NCBI GenBank assembly: GCA_965276955.1
Contig: CBDIBP010000036.1
Location: 90,776-154,775, forward strand
Length of the DNA stretch: 64,000 nucleotides
Direction: 5' to 3'
From: JABDEZ01 sp965276955
GTDB lineage: Bacteria > Bacteroidota > Bacteroidia > Chitinophagales > Chitinophagaceae
The notes beneath the pieces were generated by a model. The model had not been told where the DNA came from, did not search any database, and saw only the letters and a list, made by a program, of their open reading frames with translations. The position numbers and the translations under genes are program-made. Position 1 is the first letter of the stretch; each line of letters begins with the position of its first letter. Below, piece by piece: positions 9,568 through 19,557 of the stretch.

Positions 9568-12500
9568 CTAGCCTTTACTTATCACAAGCGCTACCACATG
9601 CGTCTTCCCGTCATCAATTAACTGCAAACTATTGTCAGGCATTTTTGCGCCATCCATCGTTAGCCCGGCCTTTCTATTGTTGTCTTGCAGCACAGTGATG
9701 TCAAAATGCGTGCTATGATACCGGTACTGTAGCTTGAAGGACTTCCATTTTGCAGGTATGCATGGTTGCAGCAATAGCTTACCATTTTCCAGTTTTATAC
9801 CCAGTATATGTTCTACTATCAGCTGGTAGGTCCACCCTGCAGATCCGGTATACCATGTCCACCCGCCACGGCCGGTGTGTGGTGCTACCGCATACACATC
9901 TGCGGCCATCACATACGGCTCTACCTTATATGTCTCAATACTCTCTGCAGTGCCACCATGATTTACAGGGTTCACCAGGCTAAATAGTTCCCACACTTTT
10001 TCATTATCGCCAAGTGCAGCAAAGGCCATAATGGTCCATATGGCAGCGTGGGTATATTGGCCACCGTTCTCACGCACACCCGGCACATAACCTCTTATGT
10101 AGCCTGGGTTATTGCCTGTTTTATCAAATGGTGGGTCCAGCAGTTGTATCAGCGCCTTATCTCTGCGTACCAAATATTTATCTACCGATGCCATCGCCAT
10201 TACAGACCGTTCCGGCTGCCCACCACCAGATATTACAGACCAGCTTTGAGATATAGAATCTATACGGCATTCTGTGTTGGTAGCAGAGCCGAGCGGCGTG
10301 CCATCATCAAAATAGGCACGTCTGTACCACTCGCCATCCCAGGCATTCGTGTTCACATTGGTGTGCAGTTTTTCAGCTTCATTTTTGCACTCTGTTACAA
10401 ATGCCTGGTCCCCATATTTTTGCGCTATTTCGGCGAACTGGTTCAGCACATTATACTGGAAAAATGCAAGCCACACGCTTTCACCTTTCCCCTCTGCACC
10501 TACTTTATCCATACCATCATTCCAGTCGCCAGAGCCTATTAGTGGCAGGCCATGTGTACCAAATTTAAATCCGTTGCGTATTGCTGCCACACAGTGGTTG
10601 TACAACTTATCTGTTTGTGCAGAGGCAAATGGAAGATCGTAATAAGATTCTTCGCCGTGGTTCAGTAAGCGGCCTTCCAGGTAATGCACCTGTTCATCCA
10701 GCACACCTGTATCGCCTGTGGCCATTACATATCGTGCAGTGATGTATGGCAGCCACAAGAAGTCATCTGAGCAAGTAGTGCGCACACCCCGTCCTGTAGG
10801 TGGGTGCCACCAGTGTTGCACATCACCTTCCTTAAACTGGCGCGAAGCGCATAACAGTATCTGCGCCCTGGCTATATCTGGCCGGGTATGCACCAGCGAT
10901 ATCACATCCTGCAATTGGTCGCGGAAACCCCATGCCCCACCCGATTGGTAAAAACCACTGCGGGCCACTATTCTGCTGCTTATTGTCTGGTAGGTAAGCC
11001 AGCCATTGGTTATCAAATTAAGGGCTTCATCTGGGGTGTCCACTTGCACAGCGCACAGTGTCTCGTTCCAGTAGTTATGCACCCTGTCCCTTGCCTCACT
11101 TGCCGCAACAGACCCTTTGAATAGTTTGGCTATCCTTTGCGCATCTGCGTCATTTTTTCCACTTCCCAGTCTGAATATGATCTCTTTTTCCTGCCCGTCA
11201 TATAGGTCGAAAGCTACTTGTATCGCAGAGCATGGATCAAGACCACTGCTTACCTTGTTCGATAGTTTGCTTCGGTTCATAGCCTCGGGGTTTTGCAGCG
11301 TGCCATTGCGCCCTACAAATTCCGTGCGGTCTGTCGTCACTGTGCGCCTGGTCTCATCCACGTCAAAGAAAGCAACCATATCAGCAAATATGGTATTGTA
11401 CCTGTTCCTCGAGAACAAAGCACCAGTTTCTGCATCAGTTTCTGTTACCACATGCATCAGCGATTTAGGTCTTAACTCAGCCAGCACCCACTCCATATAC
11501 CCTGTAGCTGTAAGCTTCCTTTGCCTTCCCGATAGGTTCTTTATTTTTATCACAGTGAATCTTATCGTTTCCTGTGTGTCCACATACACCCACATCTCTG
11601 TGTGTATACCGTTCTCTATATGCTCAAATACACTGTACCCAAAACCATGTCGGGTTATGTATGGCGTTGTACCACACTTAGGCTGTGGTGATGGCGACCA
11701 GTAGTATCCGGTCTCTTCATCCCGCAGGTAGTAGGCTTCACCACACGTATCACTTACCGGGTCGTTGTTCCAAGGTGTCAGCCGGTACTCGTGCGCATTT
11801 TCAGCCCAGCTATAGGCCCCACCACTTTCTGATATCACGCTGCCAAACCCCGCATTCGCTATCACATTCACCCATGGCGATGGTGTCGTCTTGCCATCGG
11901 TTATACTAATTATATATTCCTTTCCGTCCTTAGTGAACCCACCATAGCCGTTAAAGAATATCAGGTCAGCAGGTAGGGTCACTGTTCTCTGTTCGCGATC
12001 AGGAATGTGTGCTATTGTTGGCGTCAGTAATGCAGGCATTGTCTTCACTACCACACGTCTGTTCAGCTGCTCTGCAAGTGTACCATCGCTATCATCAATA
12101 ATAATGCGGGCTACGGTCTGGAACAGTATCCTGTCTTCTTCCGATACCTGGTCTACTGATCGTACAAATATACCTCCGGGCCTGTCTGTGTTATACACGC
12201 TGTTGTTAGCAGCTATAAGTCCCAGTATCTGGTCTTGCAGTAGCTGACGATAGGTACCATGGTCCTCATTTAGTATCACCAGGTCCACATAAAGTCCCTT
12301 TAGCCGCCAGTACGCATGGGCCTGCACCAGTTGCTTTACCATCTCTATATTCTCAGTATCCTGCACACGCAGCAATACTATAGGCAGGTCTCCTGATATG
12401 GAATAACTCCACAGCCCTGATTGCCCTTTATGGTTGCGATTGATGACCGCTGGTTCGGTGCGTAAGTTAGCATTAGCATAAATGATAGAGCCTGCAAGCC

Positions 12501-15500
12501 TGCTGTATAACTGTGCATCTGCTTCCACTGCATTTATCTGCCGTAGCAGCACATGGCTATGTGTCCACGAAAGTTCGAACGCTCTGTTCTTCAGGTGCCT
12601 GTCCTTATACTTTTCCATCATACCGGTGCACACCTCGCGTGTGTCTGCTATGCCCAGCACCATATCTATTGTTATGACCTGGTTTGGCTTCAGCACTATG
12701 CGGTACCTTATAGCTACTATAGGGTCCAGCACAGAGCCCTCGCTGCCAGATAGTGTATTCCCATCCTCCATTGCCTGCGGGTTAGCTACCGTATTACCCC
12801 GCCCTATAAACTTCATCCGGTCCGTCTCGTACCATACCGCTTCGCTATCTGCACCATTCACCGTCATCAGGTGAAACATCCATGGCGGTTGTTCATTCGA
12901 AGCTCGTGGTCTGCGGGTGCATATTATTGCCCCCTGTCCCTGCAATATTTCGGTCTGCACAAAAAGATTGCTGAACGATGGGTGAGACATATCTGCAGAT
13001 AATGGTGCAAGCACTACCTCTGCATAGCTGGTCACCTCTATCACGCGCCGTGCCGATGTGCGGTTGGTAATGCGCAGACGGCGCATTTCTATATCGTCTT
13101 CCGGCGATACAACTATTTCCGTATAGGTCTCTATTCCATTATCTCTTCTCCTGAATTCGGCATGCCCCATAGAGAACACAGCCTCGTAGGTCTTATATGG
13201 CTTCAGCGTAGGTTGAAATGTATTGGACCAGAAATCGCCATTCTCTATGTCTTTTATGTAGCAGAACATACCCCAGTTATCGCGGGTGGCATCTTCTCTC
13301 CATCGGGTCACTGCAAGATCTTTCCAGCAGCTATAGCCACCGCCGGCATTCGTTACCACTACCTGGTACTTACTGTTCGATAACAGATGCACTTCCGGTA
13401 CCGGCGTATTAGGCGTGTTTATAATACGCATTTGCGGCTCGCTTACTTCTACACGTGTATCCACTATATCAGAAGTATGGGAGTAGAATATCGTAGCGCG
13501 TGGCAGTCTTTCCTGCAGCAGCAGCAAGGTGGCCTGTATTTGTGGCTCTGCCTCAAAACGGCGTTGCATAGGTTTGTTCAGCAATAGATAGGATAGTGAC
13601 AATAATCCCATACCCTGGTGGTGGGCCATATAAGATCGTACTATGGCGCAGGTCTGCCCGCGCGGCAGGCGCACCGGCGTGTAGTCTACAGCTTCAAAGA
13701 AGCCATACGCGCCTTCATACTTTTCTTTGGTCATTTGCTGCAGGTTAGCAGTAGCTTCTTCTGGTGCTACCATTAATGCCAGCATAGTGGCGTATGGCGC
13801 TATTACCAGGTCGTCGCCAAGTCCGCGTTTCAGTCCCAGCCCTGGTACACCAAAAGCACGATACTGATAGTTAAGATTGGTATCCACTGTATTGTATCCC
13901 GATTCTGATATGCCCCACGGCACACCACGTTGTCTGCCATATTCTATCTGCCTGGCTACCGATGAGCGATTGGTCTGGTCAAGTAATGTATTTTCATAGG
14001 TAGGCATTACCAGCAGCGGCATCAAATATTCGAACATGGAGCCACTCCACGATAACAAGGTTGGTTCCCCACCTGCATGCGTCAGCAACCTGCCCAGTGC
14101 GAACCAGCTTTCCTGTTCCATTTTTCCCTGTGCTATGGCCACGAAAACACACAACCGTACCTCCGATGCCAGCAGATCATAATAGCTGGCGTCATTGCGG
14201 TGTTCTTCCACATTATATCCTATACGGAACAGCTTCTTAGATCGGTCGTACAGAAATTCATATTCCATGTCCGCTATCTCATTGCATTGTTTGCCCAGCG
14301 CTTCAATAGTTGCTACACGCTCTGCTGCATGCTTACTACCTTCCTGTACCAGGGCAGTTATTTTGGTCAGCCACTTTGCTAATGTCTCATTTGCAGTTCC
14401 TATCGCTTCTTCAATAACAGGCAACAGGGTATTTTCTGCCTTGGCTACATCCATCAGGGTCGGGTTATCCAGTACACTCAGTTGCATACCTGCAGGCAGC
14501 TCTTCCATCACCCACGGAGCCAGCTGCATTATATTGTTCCGGGCATCGTTTATCTGCGCCAGCAATGCCTCCATCCATTCTATACACGTATGGTCCACAT
14601 CTTCTGATGTTTTTTGGGGCAGGTCAGCTGCAAGCACTACAAGTCTGTCCAGTTTCGATAATACATCCCTTACTGAGATAGGTGTTTCCAGCACCAGCAC
14701 ATCCAGCTCTATACGAAACTTTTGAATGGCGCTATTCTTCGTTCTCATCAGGTCCATTATCACGTAAAAGGTATCCGAGATACCTTCATAGATACGTGGG
14801 TCAATGATACCTTTCCACAACACCTCATACAGCCCTTGCCGTAAGGTGATAAGGTGCCCCGCAAAGTTCCCGCTGTCCACTGTAGATATGTAGCGTGGAT
14901 ACAATGGTGCAAGGGTTTGTGTATCATACCAGTTATACAAGTGGCCTCTGTACTTTTCCAGCTTGTTTATTGTAGCTACAGTATTCGCGGTGCGTTCAAT
15001 GAGCATTTTGTTGGATATAAATCCAAGGTCGTAAGCGGTAAGATTCGCCAGCATAGATAGCCCTATGTTGGTGGGCGATGTACGGTGCGCTATCACTTCT
15101 ACCGGCTCTTCCTGGTAGTTGTCGGGCGGCAGGAAATTATCCGCTACACCTACAAAGCGATCGAAGAATGCCCAGGTCTTCCGTGCCAGTTTTTGAAGGT
15201 ATATCTTTTGGTGTGCGTCCAGGTCGGCCGTTTTGGGCTTCAGTGGCAGGCTTATCCACCACGCTATGCCTGGCGATGCAAGCCATAGCAGCAGTAAAGG
15301 TGCAGCAAGCGCTATAGTGGTAGGCTCATAACTACTCAGGTATGCAATAGAGACGATCGCTAAAAAAGGGCCTATCCACATCGTGCGGTAGGTAGCGCCA
15401 AGGCTTTTATTACCTCTCACTTTTGTGCTTGTAGATACCGTCCATTCCAGCAGGCCTTTGTTGGTCACTATCATACGCCAGCTGGTACGTATTATAGCAT

Positions 15501-18255
15501 CCAGGTTATAGTATGCTTCATAGGGCAGGCAGGCTATGGCAAATAGTATATGCAGTATATTGGTAAAGGCACCCCGAACAGCCTCCAGTATGTGTTCTTT
15601 TAATATCAGGTCATTAGGCTTGTGGAATAGATGCCATGTTGCTGTCATCACGGTTTGCAGCAGCAACATACCTGTTACCAGCAGCGTCCATAGCCATGGC
15701 ATAGGCAGCACCATCCAGCCCAGCAGCAGCAAAGTTATGAGTGCTATAGGGGTCAGGCTGCGCCTTATATTGTCAAATATTTTCCATCTTGCCAGCCACG
15801 ATAGTTTGTTCCGTACCAGGTGCCTGTTCTTGTCGGGCACCCAGGGCATCATCCACCCGGCTATCTGCCAGTCACCACGTATCCACCTGTGCCGGCGCGC
15901 TACATCGGCCCTGTAGGTCGATGGGTATTCTTCATATAGTTGCACATCGCTGATGAGGCCGCAACGGGTGTAGCACCCCTCCAGCAGGTCATGGCTCAGT
16001 ATCCTGTTGTCCGGGAATCTGTTGTTCAGCGACCGTTCAAAAATATCAACATCATATATCCCTTTACCAATGAAAGACCCTTCACCGAACAGGTCCTGGT
16101 ACACATCAGACGTTACCCTTGTATATGGATCAAGCCCCGAATCACTTTGATGTAATCGTGCATAGATAGAATTACCATTCTTGGGCAGGCTCACTGCTAC
16201 CCGTGGCTGCAGTATCCCGTAGCCTTCTGTTACCCTTTGTTTCTGTTCGTTATACACCGCATGGTTGAGCGGGTGGGCCATTGTGGCCACGAATTTCCAG
16301 GCCGCATCACGCGGTAGTTGTGTATCGGTATCCAGTGTTATGATGTACTTGATGTTCAGCAGCACACTATAGTCGCCTGTTATATGCGAGAAACAACCTT
16401 CTGCGCCGCCTCTTAGCAGTTCATTCAGTTCTGCCAGTTTACCTCTTTTACGCTCATAGCCCATCCAGGCCTTCTCCTTAGGGTTCCATTTCCGGGGGCG
16501 GTGAAATAAGAAAAATTTGTCCCCGGTCTTACCTGGATATTTCTCATTTAGTTTTTCTATCTCGGTCTGTGCCAGGTCTATCAATGCGTCATCATCCGGC
16601 ATATTTTCCTGTGGCGCATCTCCAAAGTCTGTAAGCAACCCAAAATGGAGTTGCTCATCATTATTGGCCAGGAAGCGCACCTCAAGTGCTTCAGCCAGTT
16701 CTTCCACGCCACTTTTGCTGGTAAGCATAGTAGGTATCACTACAAGGGTACGCAGCGGCGCTGGTATACCTTTAGAGAAGTCCATCCGCGGCAGCAGTTG
16801 CGGCTTCACCAGCAGTGTCGCCACCCAGTTCACTATAGATACCGACAAATGGCAGCTGGATAAAAATGTAAGCAACCCTATCACCGGCAACAGCCAGTAA
16901 GCTATTTGATAATTGTAGGCCAGCAGCATAGCATATGCGCTGAACATTAGCGCTATCAGCATTATAGGCCACACATAAAATACAAGTGGATGTTTTGATG
17001 CCGCACGCTGCATCTTCTCTACTGAGGAGAATTTTATATTTACCGCACGCTCCAGTTCTTCCAGTCCTTTATCTACCAGGTAGTAGCCCACATGCCGCTT
17101 ACGGTCAGTGCCTGGCACACTTGTATTCGCAGCAGCACCCGCAAGCGATATTGCAGTGCGCGCCACGTGCTGTTCCGAAAGTTTACTTTTTTTAGCTACA
17201 GCCTCTACTATATGGCGGTAACGGTCGCGAGTGGAAAAATCCATGCGGCTGTATACCCCATCTATGTCCTCGCGCAGTGCTTCATCTATGCTGCTCAGCG
17301 ATTCTACAAAGTCTCTCCAGTCTGTAGATCCCAGCAGGCGCAAGCTGGCTATACTATTGCTTATCGATACCTGGTCTGCGGCCTGTTTCTGGTTCTCCTG
17401 GTGCACCAGATCACTGCTGCTGCTGCCTGTTTCAGATAGCTGCTGTTCCATCCACGTCAGGGCCACAGCAAGTACCGGCCCCTTCCCTTGCAGCTGCCTT
17501 GCAAATTCCGCTACGAATGGGCTTGCAAGCGGTGGGTTAGACCGCGCCATGTCGGCTATAACAAGTATCAGGTTCTTGGCATCCTTCTCTGCCGATGCTA
17601 TTAGTTGTTCTGCCCAGTATGCCGCCAGCTCCTGGTCTATCTTATCCATGGCTATGCGGGCAGCTACCCTGCGCAGGTTCTCTATCAGCGCCAGGCGCAG
17701 CATTATGGGTACGGCCCACAGCTCTCCTATAGTTAGCTTGGTCACTGTTTGGTAGGCCTCTACAAAACCCGCCAGGCTTCTAAAGTCTATTCGCCCATCA
17801 CTGTGCGATATGATGTCCAGTGCTATATCATACACCCTCGGCAGTCCTGCCGAAGGGCCGTTGGCAAGCCTCGGCAAGCTTTGGCTGTATCCTTTAGGCA
17901 GGTGCTTCTTACCTATTACTATGTGTTCCTCTATCAGGTAAAAGTTATCCAGTACCCACTCGCCGGCTGGCGTGATGCGTTTGTTCTCCTTTACGCTATC
18001 CACCAGCAGATTGCGTACTTCCAGCAATACCTTTTCGTTGTCAGAAAGCCTTTTTATAAGTTGGGCAGGCGCCTTGCCTGTCATCAGCTTATGCGATGCA
18101 GCAACTATCTTTCCTTGTTGCGCCATCTGCTCCGATCCGAATAACTCAGATCGTATCGGGTCCTCGTGAATGTATTTCTGCGCGGGCCCAAAGCCCTGGA
18201 AATACGCGCGCATACGCAATAGTATATCGTAAACGGTATTCGTCGTGACCTTCAT
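9568..18255 (-). CDS. ndvB: Cyclic beta-1,2-glucan synthase (NdvB/ChvB type)
   Basis: 2895 residues, close to the roughly 2800-2870 usual for Brucella Cgs and Agrobacterium ChvB. Domains in order: N-terminal helical region; membrane helices near 420-480; a glycosyltransferase (GT84) domain from about 500 to 810 with ITLDTDTQLPRD near 640 and RRHRWIRGDWQ near 790; further membrane helices (about 830-1000); a glucoamylase-like region (about 1050-1560, with ESGYNTVDTNLNYQYRAFG near 1452); two beta-sandwich modules; and a GH94 phosphorylase-like C-terminal domain with HWWHPPTGRGVRTTCSDDF near 2485 and GDWNDGMDKVG near 2577. The family starts, elongates, cyclises and trims beta-1,2-glucan at the inner membrane. 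No exporter of the NdvA/ChvA kind is in the window. Flanked by terminators, so it is probably monocistronic. Confidence 0.92.
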   Translation of the reverse strand: MKVTTNTVYDILLRMRAYFQGFGPAQKYIHEDPIRSELFGSEQMAQQGKIVAASHKLMTGKAPAQLIKRLSDNEKVLLEVRNLLVDSVKENKRITPAGEWVLDNFYLIEEHIVIGKKHLPKGYSQSLPRLANGPSAGLPRVYDIALDIISHSDGRIDFRSLAGFVEAYQTVTKLTIGELWAVPIMLRLALIENLRRVAARIAMDKIDQELAAYWAEQLIASAEKDAKNLILVIADMARSNPPLASPFVAEFARQLQGKGPVLAVALTWMEQQLSETGSSSSDLVHQENQKQAADQVSISNSIASLRLLGSTDWRDFVESLSSIDEALREDIDGVYSRMDFSTRDRYRHIVEAVAKKSKLSEQHVARTAISLAGAAANTSVPGTDRKRHVGYYLVDKGLEELERAVNIKFSSVEKMQRAASKHPLVFYVWPIMLIALMFSAYAMLLAYNYQIAYWLLPVIGLLTFLSSCHLSVSIVNWVATLLVKPQLLPRMDFSKGIPAPLRTLVVIPTMLTSKSGVEELAEALEVRFLANNDEQLHFGLLTDFGDAPQENMPDDDALIDLAQTEIEKLNEKYPGKTGDKFFLFHRPRKWNPKEKAWMGYERKRGKLAELNELLRGGAEGCFSHITGDYSVLLNIKYIITLDTDTQLPRDAAWKFVATMAHPLNHAVYNEQKQRVTEGYGILQPRVAVSLPKNGNSIYARLHQSDSGLDPYTRVTSDVYQDLFGEGSFIGKGIYDVDIFERSLNNRFPDNRILSHDLLEGCYTRCGLISDVQLYEEYPSTYRADVARRHRWIRGDWQIAGWMMPWVPDKNRHLVRNKLSWLARWKIFDNIRRSLTPIALITLLLLGWMVLPMPWLWTLLVTGMLLLQTVMTATWHLFHKPNDLILKEHILEAVRGAFTNILHILFAIACLPYEAYYNLDAIIRTSWRMIVTNKGLLEWTVSTSTKVRGNKSLGATYRTMWIGPFLAIVSIAYLSSYEPTTIALAAPLLLLWLASPGIAWWISLPLKPKTADLDAHQKIYLQKLARKTWAFFDRFVGVADNFLPPDNYQEEPVEVIAHRTSPTNIGLSMLANLTAYDLGFISNKMLIERTANTVATINKLEKYRGHLYNWYDTQTLAPLYPRYISTVDSGNFAGHLITLRQGLYEVLWKGIIDPRIYEGISDTFYVIMDLMRTKNSAIQKFRIELDVLVLETPISVRDVLSKLDRLVVLAADLPQKTSEDVDHTCIEWMEALLAQINDARNNIMQLAPWVMEELPAGMQLSVLDNPTLMDVAKAENTLLPVIEEAIGTANETLAKWLTKITALVQEGSKHAAERVATIEALGKQCNEIADMEYEFLYDRSKKLFRIGYNVEEHRNDASYYDLLASEVRLCVFVAIAQGKMEQESWFALGRLLTHAGGEPTLLSWSGSMFEYLMPLLVMPTYENTLLDQTNRSSVARQIEYGRQRGVPWGISESGYNTVDTNLNYQYRAFGVPGLGLKRGLGDDLVIAPYATMLALMVAPEEATANLQQMTKEKYEGAYGFFEAVDYTPVRLPRGQTCAIVRSYMAHHQGMGLLSLSYLLLNKPMQRRFEAEPQIQATLLLLQERLPRATIFYSHTSDIVDTRVEVSEPQMRIINTPNTPVPEVHLLSNSKYQVVVTNAGGGYSCWKDLAVTRWREDATRDNWGMFCYIKDIENGDFWSNTFQPTLKPYKTYEAVFSMGHAEFRRRDNGIETYTEIVVSPEDDIEMRRLRITNRTSARRVIEVTSYAEVVLAPLSADMSHPSFSNLFVQTEILQGQGAIICTRRPRASNEQPPWMFHLMTVNGADSEAVWYETDRMKFIGRGNTVANPQAMEDGNTLSGSEGSVLDPIVAIRYRIVLKPNQVITIDMVLGIADTREVCTGMMEKYKDRHLKNRAFELSWTHSHVLLRQINAVEADAQLYSRLAGSIIYANANLRTEPAVINRNHKGQSGLWSYSISGDLPIVLLRVQDTENIEMVKQLVQAHAYWRLKGLYVDLVILNEDHGTYRQLLQDQILGLIAANNSVYNTDRPGGIFVRSVDQVSEEDRILFQTVARIIIDDSDGTLAEQLNRRVVVKTMPALLTPTIAHIPDREQRTVTLPADLIFFNGYGGFTKDGKEYIISITDGKTTPSPWVNVIANAGFGSVISESGGAYSWAENAHEYRLTPWNNDPVSDTCGEAYYLRDEETGYYWSPSPQPKCGTTPYITRHGFGYSVFEHIENGIHTEMWVYVDTQETIRFTVIKIKNLSGRQRKLTATGYMEWVLAELRPKSLMHVVTETDAETGALFSRNRYNTIFADMVAFFDVDETRRTVTTDRTEFVGRNGTLQNPEAMNRSKLSNKVSSGLDPCSAIQVAFDLYDGQEKEIIFRLGSGKNDADAQRIAKLFKGSVAASEARDRVHNYWNETLCAVQVDTPDEALNLITNGWLTYQTISSRIVARSGFYQSGGAWGFRDQLQDVISLVHTRPDIARAQILLCASRQFKEGDVQHWWHPPTGRGVRTTCSDDFLWLPYITARYVMATGDTGVLDEQVHYLEGRLLNHGEESYYDLPFASAQTDKLYNHCVAAIRNGFKFGTHGLPLIGSGDWNDGMDKVGAEGKGESVWLAFFQYNVLNQFAEIAQKYGDQAFVTECKNEAEKLHTNVNTNAWDGEWYRRAYFDDGTPLGSATNTECRIDSISQSWSVISGGGQPERSVMAMASVDKYLVRRDKALIQLLDPPFDKTGNNPGYIRGYVPGVRENGGQYTHAAIWTIMAFAALGDNEKVWELFSLVNPVNHGGTAESIETYKVEPYVMAADVYAVAPHTGRGGWTWYTGSAGWTYQLIVEHILGIKLENGKLLLQPCIPAKWKSFKLQYRYHSTHFDITVLQDNNRKAGLTMDGAKMPDNSLQLIDDGKTHVVALVISKG

Positions 18256-18271
18256 AGTATTTCCATTGTTT

Positions 18272-18313
18272 TAAAAACAATGCCATAAAAGTTACGGAGG
18301 TAGCATGGCATTG
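18272..18313 (-). terminator. Probable terminator upstream of the glucan synthase gene
   Basis: A 9-bp stem (18278-18286 with 18305-18313) with an 18-base loop, followed on the minus strand by TTTTT. It lies between the thioesterase stop and the glucan synthase start, only about 16 bases before that start, so it could also act as a leader structure. Confidence 0.55.
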
Positions 18314-18361
18314 ATTGCACTGTTATATTAAACGTAGAATGTTCATTACCCACACATATCA

Positions 18362-18832
18362 CTACCTCTCTGTTTCTGATCTTAGTTTCATACTGGTTGA
18401 CACCAGGTTGCTGCTGGCTTTGGCCAGCAATCTTTTTTCGGCATCATACACATGGCATTCTGCATTTATTATCTTCTTACCGTGCCTTATTATTTGTGCA
18501 GTGGCGGTCAGTCGTTCACCTTCTTTTATGGCATATAGAAAGTCTACTGTCAGGTTCATAGATGTGTAGTGGTGCTCTGCTTCCAGGCTCACTATGGCCC
18601 AGCCTATGCACTCATCTATCACCAGGCTCATCATGCCGCCGTGTATGTTGCCGTAAGGGTTCGTCATTTCCTTCCGCACAAGCATAGATATGGTTGCGCT
18701 GCCTTTCTCCATAGCTTCCAGGGTCAGCTGCATCCAGTTGCCCGCCTCCGATCGTGAGTCTGTCACCATCTTTCCCTCATAGTTGTCCCTTACCCACTCC
18801 AGCAGTTTGCCTGGTTCATATTTTGGTTCCAT
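18362..18832 (-). CDS. PaaI-family hotdog thioesterase
   Basis: 156 residues with the hotdog-fold pattern of small acyl-CoA thioesterases: NPYGNIHGGMMSLVIDECIGWA holds the conserved Asn/His-Gly-Gly start of the central helix and the acidic residue (Asp/Glu) on it, followed by strands TSMNLTVDFLYAIKEGERL and TATAQIIRHGKKIINAECHVYD. Such enzymes hydrolyse acyl-CoA thioesters in the cytosol; the substrate cannot be read from the sequence. It follows the YdeI-like gene by 5 bases and is probably co-transcribed with it. Confidence 0.85.
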   Translation of the reverse strand: MEPKYEPGKLLEWVRDNYEGKMVTDSRSEAGNWMQLTLEAMEKGSATISMLVRKEMTNPYGNIHGGMMSLVIDECIGWAIVSLEAEHHYTSMNLTVDFLYAIKEGERLTATAQIIRHGKKIINAECHVYDAEKRLLAKASSNLVSTSMKLRSETER

Positions 18833-18837
18833 AGCTG

Positions 18838-19470
18838 TTATATCTTTTTCGCCTGCATTTTAGTGTGCAGTATTTGTATCATCTTTTCTATCCTGCTTGC
18901 CCGTGTCTCCGGCTTTTTAGCTTCAGTTATAGCTATCACATGCTCCTTCTTATGGCTAAAGGCAAGCTGGTCAAAATATGCTTGCATCCCTTCATATTGG
19001 CTTATTGCTGCTGCAGCATCTGCCGGCAGTTGCACAGTGCGGTTCTTAAAGTCTATGCCTTCCACCTGCCGCTCTTCCATAGGTATGCCTCTTATATAGC
19101 CACCTATCTCTTCTTTCTTTTTAAAGCGCAGTGCCGTCCAATCGCTGTCTATAGCTGCCGATGCTACAGGCTCATACCCCAGGCTAAAGATGGGTTGCCA
19201 ACCTGTATCTCTCCCCAGGTCCGTAGGTATGCTGCCGCTTTTCTTTGGGTACGCGAACCATAGGAGGCCCTCAGCTTTTAGCTGCTTTATGATGCCCGGT
19301 GCTTTTGCAGCTATATCATTGCTTTGCTGCACAAAGCACACCACTTGTTCTGCATTATCTATACTAGTCTGTAGTTGGTACCCTGCAAATACATGGGCCA
19401 GGTGGGCAGGTGCATCTACCAGTAGCAGTGGCAGTTCTATTTTTAATTTCAACTTGTCTGTCAGTCCCAT
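18838..19470 (-). CDS. YdeI/OmdA-type bacteriocin-protection family protein
   Basis: About 210 residues from the ATG at 19470. An in-frame ATG at 19527 would start inside the upstream terminator hairpin, so I prefer the shorter form. The N-terminal part (FVQQSNDIAAKAPGIIKQL, LLWFAYPKKSGSIPTD) looks like a DUF3052-type module. The C-terminal part (about 140-210: AISQYEGMQAYFDQLAFSHKKEHVIAITEAKKPETRASRIEKM, given here in outline) matches the YdeI/OmpD-associated helical domain with its HKKEHVIAI and KPETRASRIEK segments. Relatives have been linked to protection against bacteriocins and peptides, but the molecular activity is unknown. Confidence 0.75.
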   Translation of the reverse strand: MGLTDKLKLKIELPLLLVDAPAHLAHVFAGYQLQTSIDNAEQVVCFVQQSNDIAAKAPGIIKQLKAEGLLWFAYPKKSGSIPTDLGRDTGWQPIFSLGYEPVASAAIDSDWTALRFKKKEEIGGYIRGIPMEERQVEGIDFKNRTVQLPADAAAAISQYEGMQAYFDQLAFSHKKEHVIAITEAKKPETRASRIEKMIQILHTKMQAKKI

Positions 19471-19501
19471 ATTTAATGCAAAGTGTCGTAAAGATATACA
19501 T

Positions 19502-19539
19502 AAAAAAAGCAGGCTGGTGAGTACCACCAGCCTGCTTTT
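19502..19539 (-). terminator. Intrinsic terminator, usable in both directions
   Basis: A perfect 11-bp GC-rich stem (19509-19519 with 19525-19535) and a 5-base loop. On the minus strand it is followed by seven T (the A run at 19502-19508), ending the T9SS cargo gene; on the plus strand it is followed by TTTT. Confidence 0.92.
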
Positions 19540-19557
19540 CTACTTTATAACAATGTG

